Virus record (IMG/VR): IMGVR_UViG_3300045253_000012
Location: 1 to 37,034 of that record
DNA: 37,034 nt
Strand: one strand, 5' to 3'
Origin: a virus
The position numbers and the translations under genes were made by a program. Of the stretch, positions 24,086 through 30,692 are shown piece after piece. The stretch's first letter is position 1, and each line of letters opens with the position of its first letter. The notes below the pieces were generated by a model, which was not told where the DNA came from, made no database searches, and worked only from the letters and a program-made list of their open reading frames with translations.

Positions 24086-24481
24086 TCAGAAAAGATAACC
24101 AGTATCGAAGTTCTTCTTAAGCAACGGCAGCAACTCTTTAGTTGCTTCGTCGTAAGTTTCTACCAAGTCAGCAAAGTTGAATCGGATTACCTGGCCAATA
24201 CCCAATGTCTTGTAGATTGCCCACTTAAGACGCGGCTTGAGGCTTTCTATGCATGCGTTGGTTGCTGCGCCTACCTTTGTGTCTTGAGCTAGTTGGGCTT
24301 CATGCGGATCTTTACCATAGCCATCTGCGTTCGCCGTCATTCCGCCCATTGGCTTAGCTTCCAGGCTAGCGTATTTAGTTGAGCTCATGAAATATTTCCA
24401 GCATTCAAGGCAATAGCTCACTTGATCGCTGCGGATGTCTGCGTGCTTTTGGTATTCTTCTTTGGTTACGCGTCTTAGCAT
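24086..24481 (-). CDS. Conserved phage protein at the late-regulator position, 131 aa
   Basis: ATG at 24481 with GGGGATAAA is preferred over upstream in-frame starts inside the preceding gene. The product has YCLECWKYF (single CxxC), KPMGGMTANADGYG, a helical TKVGAATNACIESLKPRLKW and AIYKTLGIGQVIRF, and ends DTGYLF. I recognise this ending pattern from phage genes next to small terminases but know no function. It lies where Q-type antiterminators sit in lambdoid phages and directly above a terminator, so a late-regulator role is possible but unproven. Confidence 0.65.
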   Translation of the reverse strand: MLRRVTKEEYQKHADIRSDQVSYCLECWKYFMSSTKYASLEAKPMGGMTANADGYGKDPHEAQLAQDTKVGAATNACIESLKPRLKWAIYKTLGIGQVIRFNFADLVETYDEATKELLPLLKKNFDTGYLF

Positions 24482-24491
24482 TTTATCCCCA

Positions 24492-24737
24492 TCATGGATT
24501 ATTGCGCACAGTGGAAGCCATCCGATCATCTTTATCACCCCCATTTAAGCCTGCTAATCTGTTAGCAGAATCCGCACTTTGCCCCATGAATTTATTGTAA
24601 ACATCATATTGAGATGTATTGTAAGCAGCATTAAGACGCTGGAGAATAACGCAAATAGACTCAAATTCCTTTTTGTTAATTTTATGGAATTCATATACAA
24701 TTTTTAGAGCTTTCCCATATTCCTCTTCTGGACTCAT
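24492..24737 (-). CDS. Hypothetical helical protein, 81 aa
   Basis: ATG at 24737 with AAAGGAAAACC is chosen; a longer frame would run into the tRNA gene. The sequence is helical (SPEEEYGKALKIVYEFHKI, NKKEFESICVILQRLNAAYN) with a polar C-terminus (GGDKDDRMASTVRNN). It is the first coding gene after the tRNA island. No family recognised. Confidence 0.6.
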   Translation of the reverse strand: MSPEEEYGKALKIVYEFHKINKKEFESICVILQRLNAAYNTSQYDVYNKFMGQSADSANRLAGLNGGDKDDRMASTVRNNP

Positions 24738-24751
24738 AGGTTTTCCTTTAA

Positions 24752-24828
24752 TGGTGCGATGACAGGGACTCGAACCCAAACTATCGGCTTCACAAACCGA
24801 GGTGCTAACCAGTTACACTAATCATCAC
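24752..24828 (-). tRNA. tRNA-His (GTG), with CCA encoded
   Basis: The leftward strand folds as a 77-nt tRNA: acceptor GTGATGA with TCATCGC, D arm GTGT/GCAC with a GG loop, anticodon stem TCGGT/GCCGA around loop TT-GTG-AA, T loop TTCGAGT, and 3' ACCA. Anticodon GTG reads His codons. Oddities: discriminator A, an extra nucleotide on the 5' side, and one mismatch in the T stem. An eight-pair 5' extension resembling the His-specific G-1 arrangement is possible. Confidence 0.8.
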
Positions 24829-25082
24829 TTAAACAGTTCTTGGTTGTTATGGTATCGAACCACGTAGCCAGTCAACCAAGCGCGCCCATGAGTTTCCATC
24901 ATGCGATCTCGCGTCTTATAACTTTATTCGTGGGGCCAAACAGATTTCATGCCATCCCCCCGACTGGAAGAGAAATACAACAATCATCTGTGCGGGGGAA
25001 GACCGCCCTTCATCCTAATCCCGCATTGCCTTCAACCTCTCTCGGCCAGTCAGCCCGATACCCATTGAATATTCTTTGAAAC
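24829..25082 (-). other. Hairpin-rich spacer between the two tRNAs, no convincing gene
   Basis: This 254-nt stretch carries no credible coding gene. On the leftward strand it holds perfect-arm hairpins: CTTGGTTG/CAACCAAG (24839-24846 with 24873-24880), enclosing a T-arm-like GTGGTTCGATACCAT; CATGA/TCATG (24887-24891 with 24899-24903) inside CGCG/CGCG (24881-24884, 24910-24913); TGCGGG/CCCGCA (24991-24996 with 25020-25025) with inner GAAG/CTTC. At about 25027-25050 it has a tRNA-Ser-type D-arm string (TGGCCGAG...GGTTGAAGGC). A 25-codon frame at 24825-24902 is possible but overlaps the tRNA. Confidence 0.55.
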
Positions 25083-25156
25083 TGGAGCAGGTAGAGAGAA
25101 TCGAACTCTTCTATGCACAGCTTGGAAGGCTGGCTACACGCCTTGTGCTTACCTGC
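25083..25156 (-). tRNA. tRNA-Gly (TCC), with CCA encoded
   Basis: A 74-nt cloverleaf on the leftward strand: acceptor GCAGGTA with TACCTGC, anticodon loop CT-TCC-AA on stem CAGC/GCTG, T arm with loop TTCGATT, discriminator T, encoded CCA. The TCC anticodon reads GGA (and GGG by wobble). A regular, functional-looking tRNA. Confidence 0.9.
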
Positions 25157-25466
25157 GTATTGAATAGGTGGCATAGCGCATCTCTATGCTTTCCAGACTG
25201 TTTAGAACTGGTAGCGCACATTCACCTAACGACTGCTGACTGCCAGCACACAAACTCTGGTCCACTGTGTGAATCGAAGAGGCCCCAGCCGGGACGTTCC
25301 AATCAGCATGCGTTAAGTGCCTGTCTTTCCAGGCTGTCAGCACCAGTCGCAGACAAAAGTCATAGACAGTGACGTCGTGGTAATTAATCGCCGGACCCTG
25401 CGCCAATAGCCATTGGTCGCACATCTTCAATTGCTTTTGGTCGTTTGTCGCCGCGTGGTCGAACAT
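25149..25466 (-). CDS. Doubtful ORF upstream of tRNA-Gly, 105 aa
   Basis: An open frame of 105 codons (LVLTAWKDRHLTHADWNVPA among its readable parts) whose 3' end overlaps tRNA-Gly by 8 nt. A strong AAAAGGAG site precedes it, but the best-spaced start behind that site is ATG at 25470 in another frame, giving only 28 codons (25384-25470; DVRPRGDKRPKAIEDVRP). The interval also contains hairpins (GCCTG/CAGGC, CACACA/TGTGTG), so it may be non-coding. No family recognised for either frame. Confidence 0.3.
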   Translation of the reverse strand: MFDHAATNDQKQLKMCDQWLLAQGPAINYHDVTVYDFCLRLVLTAWKDRHLTHADWNVPAGASSIHTVDQSLCAGSQQSLGECALPVLNSLESIEMRYATYSIRR

Positions 25467-25493
25467 CCATAATCATCTCCTTTTAACCCATTC

Positions 25494-25521
25494 ATCATAG
25501 CAAATGTACTATGAAATACAA
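25494..25521 (-). promoter_or_regulatory. Extended -10 promoter for the tRNA island and late block
   Basis: Leftward: -35 TTGTAT (25516-25521), 16-bp spacer, -10 TATGAT (25494-25499) with an upstream TG one base away (TGCTATGAT), an extended -10 element. It lies in the gap after the 54-aa gene and 24 bp before the ATG at 25470, at the border between small accessory genes and the tRNAs. Good match to sigma70; activity unproven. Confidence 0.55.
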
Positions 25522-25530
25522 GGACTAATT

Positions 25531-25695
25531 CTACGGCCTAAGATAAATTACACGCCAACCAAATGGAAGTTTTATAAATTTTTTAAAGGTTCTTTCAGAG
25601 AAAGTCAGCCCATGCATTTTAATATTTTTAAAATGGAGGCCGTATCCTAAAATTCGAAACCATACAAATCCTTTTGAATAATAGAAACGTATCAT
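25531..25695 (-). CDS. Conserved small phage protein, 54 aa
   Basis: ATG at 25695, 3 nt after the previous stop. The product starts IRFYYSKGFVWFRILGYGLH, continues with MHGLTFSERTFKKF and ends GWRVIYLRP: basic, aromatic, with no membrane span. The YYSKGFVWFR...GLHFK...FSER layout matches a group of very small phage proteins I have seen annotated only as hypothetical. Last gene before the promoter and tRNA island. Confidence 0.65.
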   Translation of the reverse strand: MIRFYYSKGFVWFRILGYGLHFKNIKMHGLTFSERTFKKFIKLPFGWRVIYLRP

Positions 25696-25698
25696 TTT

Positions 25699-25842
25699 TC
25701 AGCTCGCAATTTTTTCTACAACTTTCCCATTCCAGTCATCTCTTTTAGCACTTTCCTCTAATTCTATGCGTTGATTAATCGAACTTAAAAAACCTTCCCA
25801 TAGCACTTTCTGTAATTCTTTTTCTGTAAGAATATTATTCAT
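25699..25842 (-). CDS. Small acidic helical protein, 47 aa
   Basis: ATG overlaps the preceding stop as ATGA and has an AAGGAGAGAAAGA site just upstream. The product NNILTEKELQKVLWEGFLSS then INQRIELEESAKRDDW is a short amphipathic helix pair. Coupled overlap and ribosome binding site make it likely to be translated. No family known. Confidence 0.6.
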   Translation of the reverse strand: MNNILTEKELQKVLWEGFLSSINQRIELEESAKRDDWNGKVVEKIAS

Positions 25843-26327
25843 TCTTTCTCTCCTTCCTCAATCCGCTTGCAGTTAAGGCACTGACCCCCAGGCCATGACC
25901 CACAAAGACATGCATGTACAATGTTTCCTTGATCGTCCATATCCGGCACGCTATCCCCGTATTCCATCCAAACAATCAGCCGACACACTGCAATCAATGG
26001 GGTGTCACCGCAGGCATCGTACTTTACTCCGTCTTTCATTGCTACCCATATGTCTACTTCTTTTGGCAATGAAGCCGTATGCAGTCCAGATGACAGGTCT
26101 ATTTTCTTCTTATCCAACAATGGACCCAGCAGATCCCAATTGGTTGATGGGTTAAAAGGAACTTGTTTTATATTTACAAAGCAATCACTAAGATATATAG
26201 TCGGCCATGTGTTTTCAACACAAAACCATTCCTCCTCCCTCTGGTGCTTGATGATCTTTACATTCTTACCTAATGCTTTCCCAACATAGTAGTCCAGCAA
26301 ATGGCCGGAAAGTTCAGAGGTCTTCAT
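25839..26327 (-). CDS. Phage ABA-sandwich (DUF2591-like) protein with C-terminal Cys cluster
   Basis: 162 aa. The N-terminal MKTSELSGHLLDYYVGKALG and the motif FNPSTNWDLLGPLLDKKKID, then GDTPLIAVCRLIVWMEYGDS, are the typical marks of the phage ABA sandwich family found in many early regions. Function of the family is unknown. The C-terminus adds HACLCGSWPGGQCLNC, a CxC...CxxC cluster that could bind zinc. Overlaps both neighbours, so it is translationally coupled. Confidence 0.8.
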   Translation of the reverse strand: MKTSELSGHLLDYYVGKALGKNVKIIKHQREEEWFCVENTWPTIYLSDCFVNIKQVPFNPSTNWDLLGPLLDKKKIDLSSGLHTASLPKEVDIWVAMKDGVKYDACGDTPLIAVCRLIVWMEYGDSVPDMDDQGNIVHACLCGSWPGGQCLNCKRIEEGEKE

Positions 26328-26527
26328 CAGTAATCTCCGTCATCATAGTAAATGACTTCCGGTGATCTACTTAACAGAATGATCTTTTTTAACTCCGGTT
26401 TATCATCGGGATAAACTGACCTCATTTCTTGCAAGAGAGTCCCATAAGCCTCTATCTCACTTTCAGCGTAGACAACTGCGTTGCCGCCAAGATATGAGCC
26501 AGGGAACTCATAAATGTAAATCTTCAT
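26327..26527 (-). CDS. Hypothetical protein, 66 aa
   Basis: The sequence starts KIYIYEFPGSYLGGNAVVYA, followed by ESEIEAYGTLLQEMRS and a strand VIYYDDGDY. It looks like a small alpha/beta ferredoxin-like fold. It shares its last base with the start of the next gene and begins 1 nt after the previous gene. No function assigned. Confidence 0.65.
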   Translation of the reverse strand: MKIYIYEFPGSYLGGNAVVYAESEIEAYGTLLQEMRSVYPDDKPELKKIILLSRSPEVIYYDDGDY

Positions 26528-26528
26528 G

Positions 26529-26909
26529 TTATTCCTCTATCTCGATAGGAACAGCAATAGCAAAGAATTTCTCTTGACAATTAGATGCCACATTTCTTGC
26601 CATCTTTTCCGTTTCATAAATGAAATAATCTGGCCTTTTTGCAACCGTAATCTTTTCATTAACATCCCATAAATTTGCATAAACAGTCTTCTTTACTGTT
26701 TTCATGAAAATATCACATGAGTTTTCCAAACCATCCATAAGTAGTCCTGTTTCTGGAAATTCATAGACCATCATGCATTTATCGACATGAATCAAGACTC
26801 GTCTGTTAAAAATACATTCCGGCACATGCGCAATAAACTTCGCATCTCTCCCATCACGGGTAACGAGTGGCTTGCCTGCTTTTGCTTCCTCTAAATTGAA
26901 TGCGCGCAT
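26529..26909 (-). CDS. Conserved phage hypothetical protein, 126 aa
   Basis: N-terminal RAFNLEEAKAGKPLVTRDGR then DAKFIAHVPE is the hallmark of a widespread phage early protein that begins 'F(D/N)xE(A/K)A.AG.P(L/V)xTRDGR'. The middle contains CDIFMKTVKKTVYANLW, and the end is AIAVPIEIEE. The pattern is well known to me from phage annotations but has no assigned biochemical role. One-base overlap with the upstream gene. Confidence 0.7.
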   Translation of the reverse strand: MRAFNLEEAKAGKPLVTRDGRDAKFIAHVPECIFNRRVLIHVDKCMMVYEFPETGLLMDGLENSCDIFMKTVKKTVYANLWDVNEKITVAKRPDYFIYETEKMARNVASNCQEKFFAIAVPIEIEE

Positions 26910-27229
26910 TATTTATCCTTAAGATAATACATATCAGTCTTCAACATAATTCGACCATTATCACACTGATAATATGGAACTGGCCCACGCCCTGCGTAAC
27001 CTACAACTTGGCAGTTATGATTCATCATGTAAGCCCTAGCGCGCTCTTCTCTGCCCCAGCCCATCATTACGGATGCACTCATAATTAGAATAGCTACCAA
27101 GCCAATAATAAGTGTCACGACCCACCAGAATATTTTCCAATACTTATTCATTTCTGGCTCTTTGAACATATCGTCCCAAGACTCCATCAAAACAATGCCA
27201 CAGTATCTTTCATTTGGATGCGGTATCAT
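26909..27229 (-). CDS. Single-span membrane protein, 106 aa
   Basis: ATG at 27229 overlaps the previous stop as ATGA and follows AAAGGAAATATAAA. One strong transmembrane helix at about residues 34-53 (FWWVVTLIIGLVAILIMSAS) is followed by an extracytoplasmic-looking domain with a Cys pair (NCQVVGYAGRG, YYQCDNGRIML) that could form a disulfide. Inner membrane location likely. Role unknown. Confidence 0.6.
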   Translation of the reverse strand: MIPHPNERYCGIVLMESWDDMFKEPEMNKYWKIFWWVVTLIIGLVAILIMSASVMMGWGREERARAYMMNHNCQVVGYAGRGPVPYYQCDNGRIMLKTDMYYLKDK

Positions 27230-27375
27230 TTTATATTTCCTTTAATTGCGTCAACAATAGATTGACCAATAAAACCAATGACTACAAAAGCTCCCCACAC
27301 AACAACAGCATATTGTTGTTTATAAACACAAACCGCAGCACTGATGCCAACAACAAAACAATATAACAAAATCAT
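27226..27375 (-). CDS. Small membrane protein, 49 aa
   Basis: A frame of 49 codons with AGGAGAAAAATA ahead of the ATG. The start shares one base with the upstream stop (TAATG) and the stop overlaps the next start (ATGA). Two hydrophobic segments (ILLYCFVVGISAAVCVY and YAVVVWGAFVVIGFIGQS) predict a two-span inner membrane peptide. The precise packing between neighbours is strong support. Function unknown. Confidence 0.7.
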   Translation of the reverse strand: MILLYCFVVGISAAVCVYKQQYAVVVWGAFVVIGFIGQSIVDAIKGNIK

Positions 27376-27593
27376 TATTTTTCTCCTCTTGCCGCATTGA
27401 TGGCCGTAAGCCTATTTGCCTTGTAGCTGGACTTTCTTATTTGCCAGGATAATCGAGCCTGCTCTACCTCATACTCATCGTATGGCTCTGTATCGTCATT
27501 CATGTGCTTAGTGAAATAGTCGAGCCAAATACCTACGAATACTGTCAGCATGATAACTATGCCAATACCGATTAAACCGTAATAAGTGGTCAT
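27375..27593 (-). CDS. Single-span membrane protein, 72 aa
   Basis: ATG at 27593 with AAGGAGAAAGC is chosen, overlapping the upstream stop by 4 nt; a longer frame exists but lacks a site. An N-terminal membrane helix (YGLIGIGIVIMLTVFVGIWL) is followed by a charged cytoplasmic tail rich in acidic then basic residues (DDTEPYDEYEVEQARLSW, then RKSSYKANRL). Unknown role. Confidence 0.65.
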   Translation of the reverse strand: MTTYYGLIGIGIVIMLTVFVGIWLDYFTKHMNDDTEPYDEYEVEQARLSWQIRKSSYKANRLTAINAARGEK

Positions 27594-27850
27594 GCTTTCT
27601 CCTTGATTGTCTCTTTTGTTGCTTCTTCCATTGGAAGACCGCTTACAGGCTTGAGCCAACTATCTGGGATTGAAGTGATATCCATATCATTTCCAGTTGA
27701 TCCCATAATTGGAGAAAGTGGCTTGCACTCCCAAACTAATCTATCAGTATCTTCTATGTCGCGATTTAATATTTCTACCAATTTACCGAAATCACATTTA
27801 TAAACGTCATCTCGAATGATGATTGCCAAATCTCCCGGTTTGCAGTTCAT
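27590..27850 (-). CDS. SH3/KOW-like small phage protein, 86 aa
   Basis: It starts NCKPGDLAIIIRDDVYKCDF then GKLVEILNRDIED, a beta-barrel pattern (GDLA.I...G.LV.I) common in small phage proteins, then LVWECKPLSPIM and IPDSWLKPVSG. The closing 'IPDSWLKPVSG' type segment is frequent in this group. It overlaps both neighbours by 4 nt. No biochemical function known. Confidence 0.7.
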   Translation of the reverse strand: MNCKPGDLAIIIRDDVYKCDFGKLVEILNRDIEDTDRLVWECKPLSPIMGSTGNDMDITSIPDSWLKPVSGLPMEEATKETIKEKA

Positions 27851-28182
27851 ATCAATCCTCCATTTTTTAGACTCCGTGATGCCTCACAAGCGTCCATGTG
27901 TTGTTTCAAGTTGTAGATGCCCAGTGGCTTCCAATCAACAGTCCGGCTTTGCGCAAAAGCGCCAGGTTCCGCAACGACAACTGTCTTGCAATGCCAAACC
28001 TTCGTATTCCTTGTATTCTCCATTTCAATCAAGCCCTGCTCATGCAAAGAGTGCAGGCCCGGCGAGATTCCATGCGGGCTGATCCCGATTTTCTTAGCAA
28101 TCTCCGACGACTTGAACTTAGTACCTCGCCATCCTTGGAGAAAATCTAGGATTGATTGCATATTAGGCGTCATGCTGGACAT
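27847..28182 (-). CDS. Winged-helix DNA-binding protein, 111 aa
   Basis: Residues about 8-60 form a winged helix: MQSILDFLQGWRGTKFKSSE, IAKKIGISPHGISPGLHSLH as HTH, and EQGLIEMENTRNTKVWHCKT as wing. It is MarR/IclR-like in layout but very short. The remaining 45 residues are unassigned. Its start overlaps the LexA-N-like gene by 13 nt, so two small DNA-binding proteins are co-expressed. A regulatory role in the phage cycle is inferred. Confidence 0.7.
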   Translation of the reverse strand: MSSMTPNMQSILDFLQGWRGTKFKSSEIAKKIGISPHGISPGLHSLHEQGLIEMENTRNTKVWHCKTVVVAEPGAFAQSRTVDWKPLGIYNLKQHMDACEASRSLKNGGLI

Positions 28183-28448
28183 AATTGTTCCCTCTCAAAA
28201 TACTGTTCACGGATACTGTGGCAATCTGGATGATTCCAGTTAATCACAATCGAACGATGCCGGAAATGGTTGCGATGTACTGCTTTGTTCTTTTCCAGTG
28301 CCAGGATATGCGCTCCTGTTGCATTGGTTGATGCAAACCCGAACTTATCGCAAATAGCCTGACGTGTTGGAGATCGACCATCCTTTATTACTGTTTCGCA
28401 GATGTAGGAAAGTATTTCTAATTGGCGAAGCGTTAGTTTTGAGATCAT
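28170..28448 (-). CDS. LexA N-terminal-like DNA-binding protein, 92 aa
   Basis: The sequence matches the LexA DNA-binding domain layout: KLTLRQLEILSYICETVIKD, GRSPTRQAICDKFGFASTNA and TGAHILALEKNKAVHR (LexA: T.RQ.E.L.fI...G..PT..EIa...GF.S.NA...HL.aLe.KG.I). There is no S24 peptidase domain after it, so it cannot self-cleave. It might occupy SOS-box-like sites or act as a phage-specific regulator. It lies in the middle of the leftward early block. Confidence 0.75.
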   Translation of the reverse strand: MISKLTLRQLEILSYICETVIKDGRSPTRQAICDKFGFASTNATGAHILALEKNKAVHRNHFRHRSIVINWNHPDCHSIREQYFEREQLCPA

Positions 28449-28470
28449 GACAATCCCCTAATGTTGTGAA

Positions 28471-28680
28471 TTACTTCTTGATTGCTTTGTTCATGATTTC
28501 CCACGCCTCCAAGAAACCAACGTCATAGCCAAAGCAGTAATGTTCATGCACTCCAGCCGGAGGAATAATCGTGCCATATGGGTCTGTACAATACCCATTA
28601 GGGAATTGCATAGGCTTTGCATTGCGGTTATCAGCATCAATTCGCAACTGGTTTAACAGTTTTTGCTTTTCATCGTCCAT
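28471..28680 (-). CDS. Hypothetical protein, 69 aa
   Basis: Ribosome binding site AAAGGAGAGAATA. Sequence: DDEKQKLLNQLRIDADNRNA, then MQFPNGYCTDPYGTIIPPAG and YCFGYDVGFLEAWEI. Helical ends flank a Pro/Gly-rich aromatic centre. It precedes the LexA-N-like gene by 22 nt. No family recognised. Confidence 0.6.
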   Translation of the reverse strand: MDDEKQKLLNQLRIDADNRNAKPMQFPNGYCTDPYGTIIPPAGVHEHYCFGYDVGFLEAWEIMNKAIKK

Positions 28681-28703
28681 TATTCTCTCCTTTAATGTCG
28701 AAA

Positions 28704-28901
28704 TTATTTCAATGGTGAATCGGGTTTTTCAACGAAGATAGAAACAATGCACGAGATCCACAGCAATCCAAAAATTGTTCCAGTTACTCCCCATACCCAA
28801 CCAGAGGCATCTAATCGGTCCAACAACAACCACATCGTGATAGAAAACGAAACCGGCAATGTTGTTGGGATATTTTGACGATTGAAAACGCGTTTCTTCA
28901 T
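28704..28901 (-). CDS. Two-span membrane protein, 65 aa
   Basis: A strong AAGGAGAAGTAAAA site precedes the ATG. Basic N-terminus (KKRVFNRQNIP), hydrophobic segments at about residues 13-28 and 33-56 (WVWGVTGTIFGLLWISCIVS), then a charged end. Predicted inner membrane peptide of unknown role. Confidence 0.6.
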   Translation of the reverse strand: MKKRVFNRQNIPTTLPVSFSITMWLLLDRLDASGWVWGVTGTIFGLLWISCIVSIFVEKPDSPLK

Positions 28902-28932
28902 TTTTACTTCTCCTTAGTGTCTTACGATATTT

Positions 28933-29121
28933 TTAACCTGCTTGCGGAATTTCCTTGATACCCATTGCTTCTTTTGCAAATGCAACTTGCAAAACCGTAA
29001 TATCTTTGTCACCACGTTCAGCGCGATACAAAATCCTCTTGGCCCATGCTTTGTGATCTTGCCCCTGTGTTGTCCAAACAGGATATTTAGCATCTGCTTC
29101 AAACTTGATTGCCAAACTCAT
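28933..29121 (-). CDS. Hypothetical protein, 62 aa
   Basis: ATG at 29121 with AAGGATAG. The frame gives SLAIKFEADAKYPVWTTQGQ, DHKAWAKRILYRAERGDKDI and TVLQVAFAKEAMGI. An overlapping frame at 28914-29102 has a shadow-like composition and no ribosome binding site, and was rejected. It lies just after the helicase-loader-like gene (2-nt gap). Small phage proteins with WAKRILYRAERGD are common near replication genes; function unknown. Confidence 0.65.
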   Translation of the reverse strand: MSLAIKFEADAKYPVWTTQGQDHKAWAKRILYRAERGDKDITVLQVAFAKEAMGIKEIPQAG

Positions 29122-29123
29122 TT

Positions 29124-29768
29124 CTATCCTTTCAATGTCAAAAGAAGCGCCTTGACTCGCTGCTTACCTTCTTCACTTGGCGGCGCAAGAAGTGGATGAT
29201 TTTTTACCCCAACCATCCGAATTACTTCCGTTGCATGCTCTGGCAAGACTTCTATTGCCCTATCAATACCAATCTGACCGCATTTAACGGCACTAGAAAG
29301 CATTTGTATGCGACCGTTGGTATCAGCCCCCCAACTCGGAAAATAAACCGGTCTACGGCCTTCTAATTTCGCTTTGTCTGCTAACCGGTTATAGGCATCT
29401 CGAAACGCCATCCTGGCTCCGTTCGTATCTCTGTTCTCCAAAAGCGGTCTTGCAATGTTCCAAGCCTCGGCTGATTCATTTGTCAGCATGCAAGATTCGC
29501 TTTCCGACTTCGCAATCCTTGACCATGCTTCATCGGCTCCGAGCCAATCACCATCAAGCTGTGCTTTGCATCGGTCGATCAGGTCTGCAAGGTGAGGTTT
29601 GAATCGACTAGTACGGAGAAAATCAGCAACGGCCTTGTTCAGCACAGCATCGTCAAATCCTGCAAGTCCTTCGCCCCATACATCGCGGCGGTTCTCGTCA
29701 ACTTGGAAATCGGGGAATTCAGTTTTCAAGAGCGCCAAGCATTTTGAGATTTCCTTACGACTTGCCAT
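29124..29768 (-). CDS. Probable helicase loader / P-like replication protein, 214 aa
   Basis: N-terminal KEISKCLALLKTEFPDFQVD, LNKAVADFLRTSRFKPHLAD and LIDRCKAQL match the helical domain of phage helicase-loader or inhibitor proteins (G39P/P-like), in which a set of about 70 residues binds DnaB. The middle holds GDWLGADEAWSRIAKSESES, and the C-terminus is short. It overlaps the O-like initiator gene by 14 nt, and an O-P gene order supports a role in loading host DnaB at the phage origin. Domain call is moderate. Confidence 0.7.
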   Translation of the reverse strand: MASRKEISKCLALLKTEFPDFQVDENRRDVWGEGLAGFDDAVLNKAVADFLRTSRFKPHLADLIDRCKAQLDGDWLGADEAWSRIAKSESESCMLTNESAEAWNIARPLLENRDTNGARMAFRDAYNRLADKAKLEGRRPVYFPSWGADTNGRIQMLSSAVKCGQIGIDRAIEVLPEHATEVIRMVGVKNHPLLAPPSEEGKQRVKALLLTLKG

Positions 29769-30537
29769 TCTCTTCCTCCAAAACCCATTGTTGCAACATG
29801 GAAAGCGTTTGATTCATATCTTGACTAGCCCCATTCGGTGGGCCTTTTCCTGCCAAGACGATGAATTTATCCACATTCGTTGCGTTTCGGCAAATCAACT
29901 CGATATCGTCATATACCGTACCGCTATCGTTCTTCCCTTGGTGGTACTCACTGTACTTGCAGCCCTCAATCGCTTTGCAAAGCTCCCCAACCGAATACCC
30001 GTCTTTCAGCCTCGCCTTGATTGCCCTTGAACGCTTGTCGTCAAGTTTGGCTTGTGGATGATTGTGAAACGTTTTCCAGTAGTCGAACACTTCATGCGTT
30101 TCGCCGGAAGGCGAGACAATGGTTTTTATATTCTGTTTCTTATCTGATTCTGTATCTGTATCTAGGGCGTCACTGTGACGTTTCTGTGACGTCACAACTT
30201 CTTTTTTGCCGTTTTGCTTCTCTAGTTTTTTACGCTCACGATACTCTCTAGTCCGCTCTGCGCTTGAGTCTGAGGAGAATTGACGCCTATCCCAATTCAC
30301 TAAATCCCAATCCTCATTTATGAAACCTTTTTTGATAAACAGCGCCTTTGTTTCTTCCAAATCTTCGTCACTTATTCGAAGTTGAAATGCAAGCTCTTCG
30401 TCACTGAGCGTCACTGTGACGTCACAACATCTCAAGCAAAAAAGCATCACTAATCGGCGCTGCATTGGCTCAGTCATGCTCTGTACTTTCGCATCAGTAG
30501 CATATTCTGAATACATTCTGAACCACGGATTAGCCAA
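29755..30537 (-). CDS. O-like replication initiation protein, 260 aa
   Basis: The start is TTG at 30537, 7 nt after GGGGGT. From there the product reads (M)ANPWFRMYSEYATDAKVQSM, the usual beginning of this replisome-organiser family; a farther upstream TTG lacks a site. Residues about 25-90 form a winged helix (RRLVMLFCLRCCDVTVTLSD, ISDEDLEETKALFIKKGFI), then a charged linker (AERTREYRERKKLEKQNGKK) and a C-terminal domain (FDYWKTFHNHPQAKLDDKRS). The linker would be where an origin usually lies; two TGACGTCACA-like repeats occur at 30183-30198 and 30408-30428 within the gene. Confidence 0.8.
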   Translation of the reverse strand: MANPWFRMYSEYATDAKVQSMTEPMQRRLVMLFCLRCCDVTVTLSDEELAFQLRISDEDLEETKALFIKKGFINEDWDLVNWDRRQFSSDSSAERTREYRERKKLEKQNGKKEVVTSQKRHSDALDTDTESDKKQNIKTIVSPSGETHEVFDYWKTFHNHPQAKLDDKRSRAIKARLKDGYSVGELCKAIEGCKYSEYHQGKNDSGTVYDDIELICRNATNVDKFIVLAGKGPPNGASQDMNQTLSMLQQWVLEEENGKS

Positions 30538-30557
30538 AACACTTACCCCCAAGACGC

Positions 30558-30651
30558 AAAAAAGCCGCTGTAGTCTGCACTCTTGCCCGGTGGTGAAGTT
30601 ACAGATACGATGATCTCTGTAACAACAGGCAAAAATGCATACTAAAGCGGC
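30558..30651 (-). terminator. Long nested hairpin ending in a T-run, leader of replication genes
   Basis: Leftward strand: GCCGCT/AGCGGC (30646-30651 with 30564-30569), TGCA/TGCA (30636-30639, 30576-30579), TTGCC/GGCAA (30628-30632, 30583-30587) and an apical GTTACAGA/TCTGTAAC (30616-30623, 30598-30605) are perfectly nested, and the outer stem is followed by six T. It is much larger than a normal terminator and sits 21 bp ahead of the O-like start. It may be an attenuator, a put-like antitermination RNA or a stand-alone small RNA. Confidence 0.8.
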
Positions 30652-30692
30652 CTATCATCGTGTTATAAAATCTGCACCACACAGACAAACTA

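Noticed and set aside
24839-25060. A third, intron-split or Ser-type tRNA
   Set aside because: A Ser-like D-arm (about 25027-25050) and a T-arm-like hairpin (24843-24868) exist, but the acceptor strands do not pair and the T-arm is several nt too short, so no complete tRNA can be drawn.
25265-25378. A long tRNA-like fold with acceptor TCACTGT/ACAGTGG ending ACCA
   Set aside because: The acceptor pairs well, but the T arm is two nucleotides short and the total is about 115 nt. Probably chance.
28914-29102. Alternative 62-codon frame overlapping the 28933-29121 gene
   Set aside because: Starts inside the other gene, has no ribosome binding site and is basic/Cys-rich; the 29121 start has AAGGATAG.
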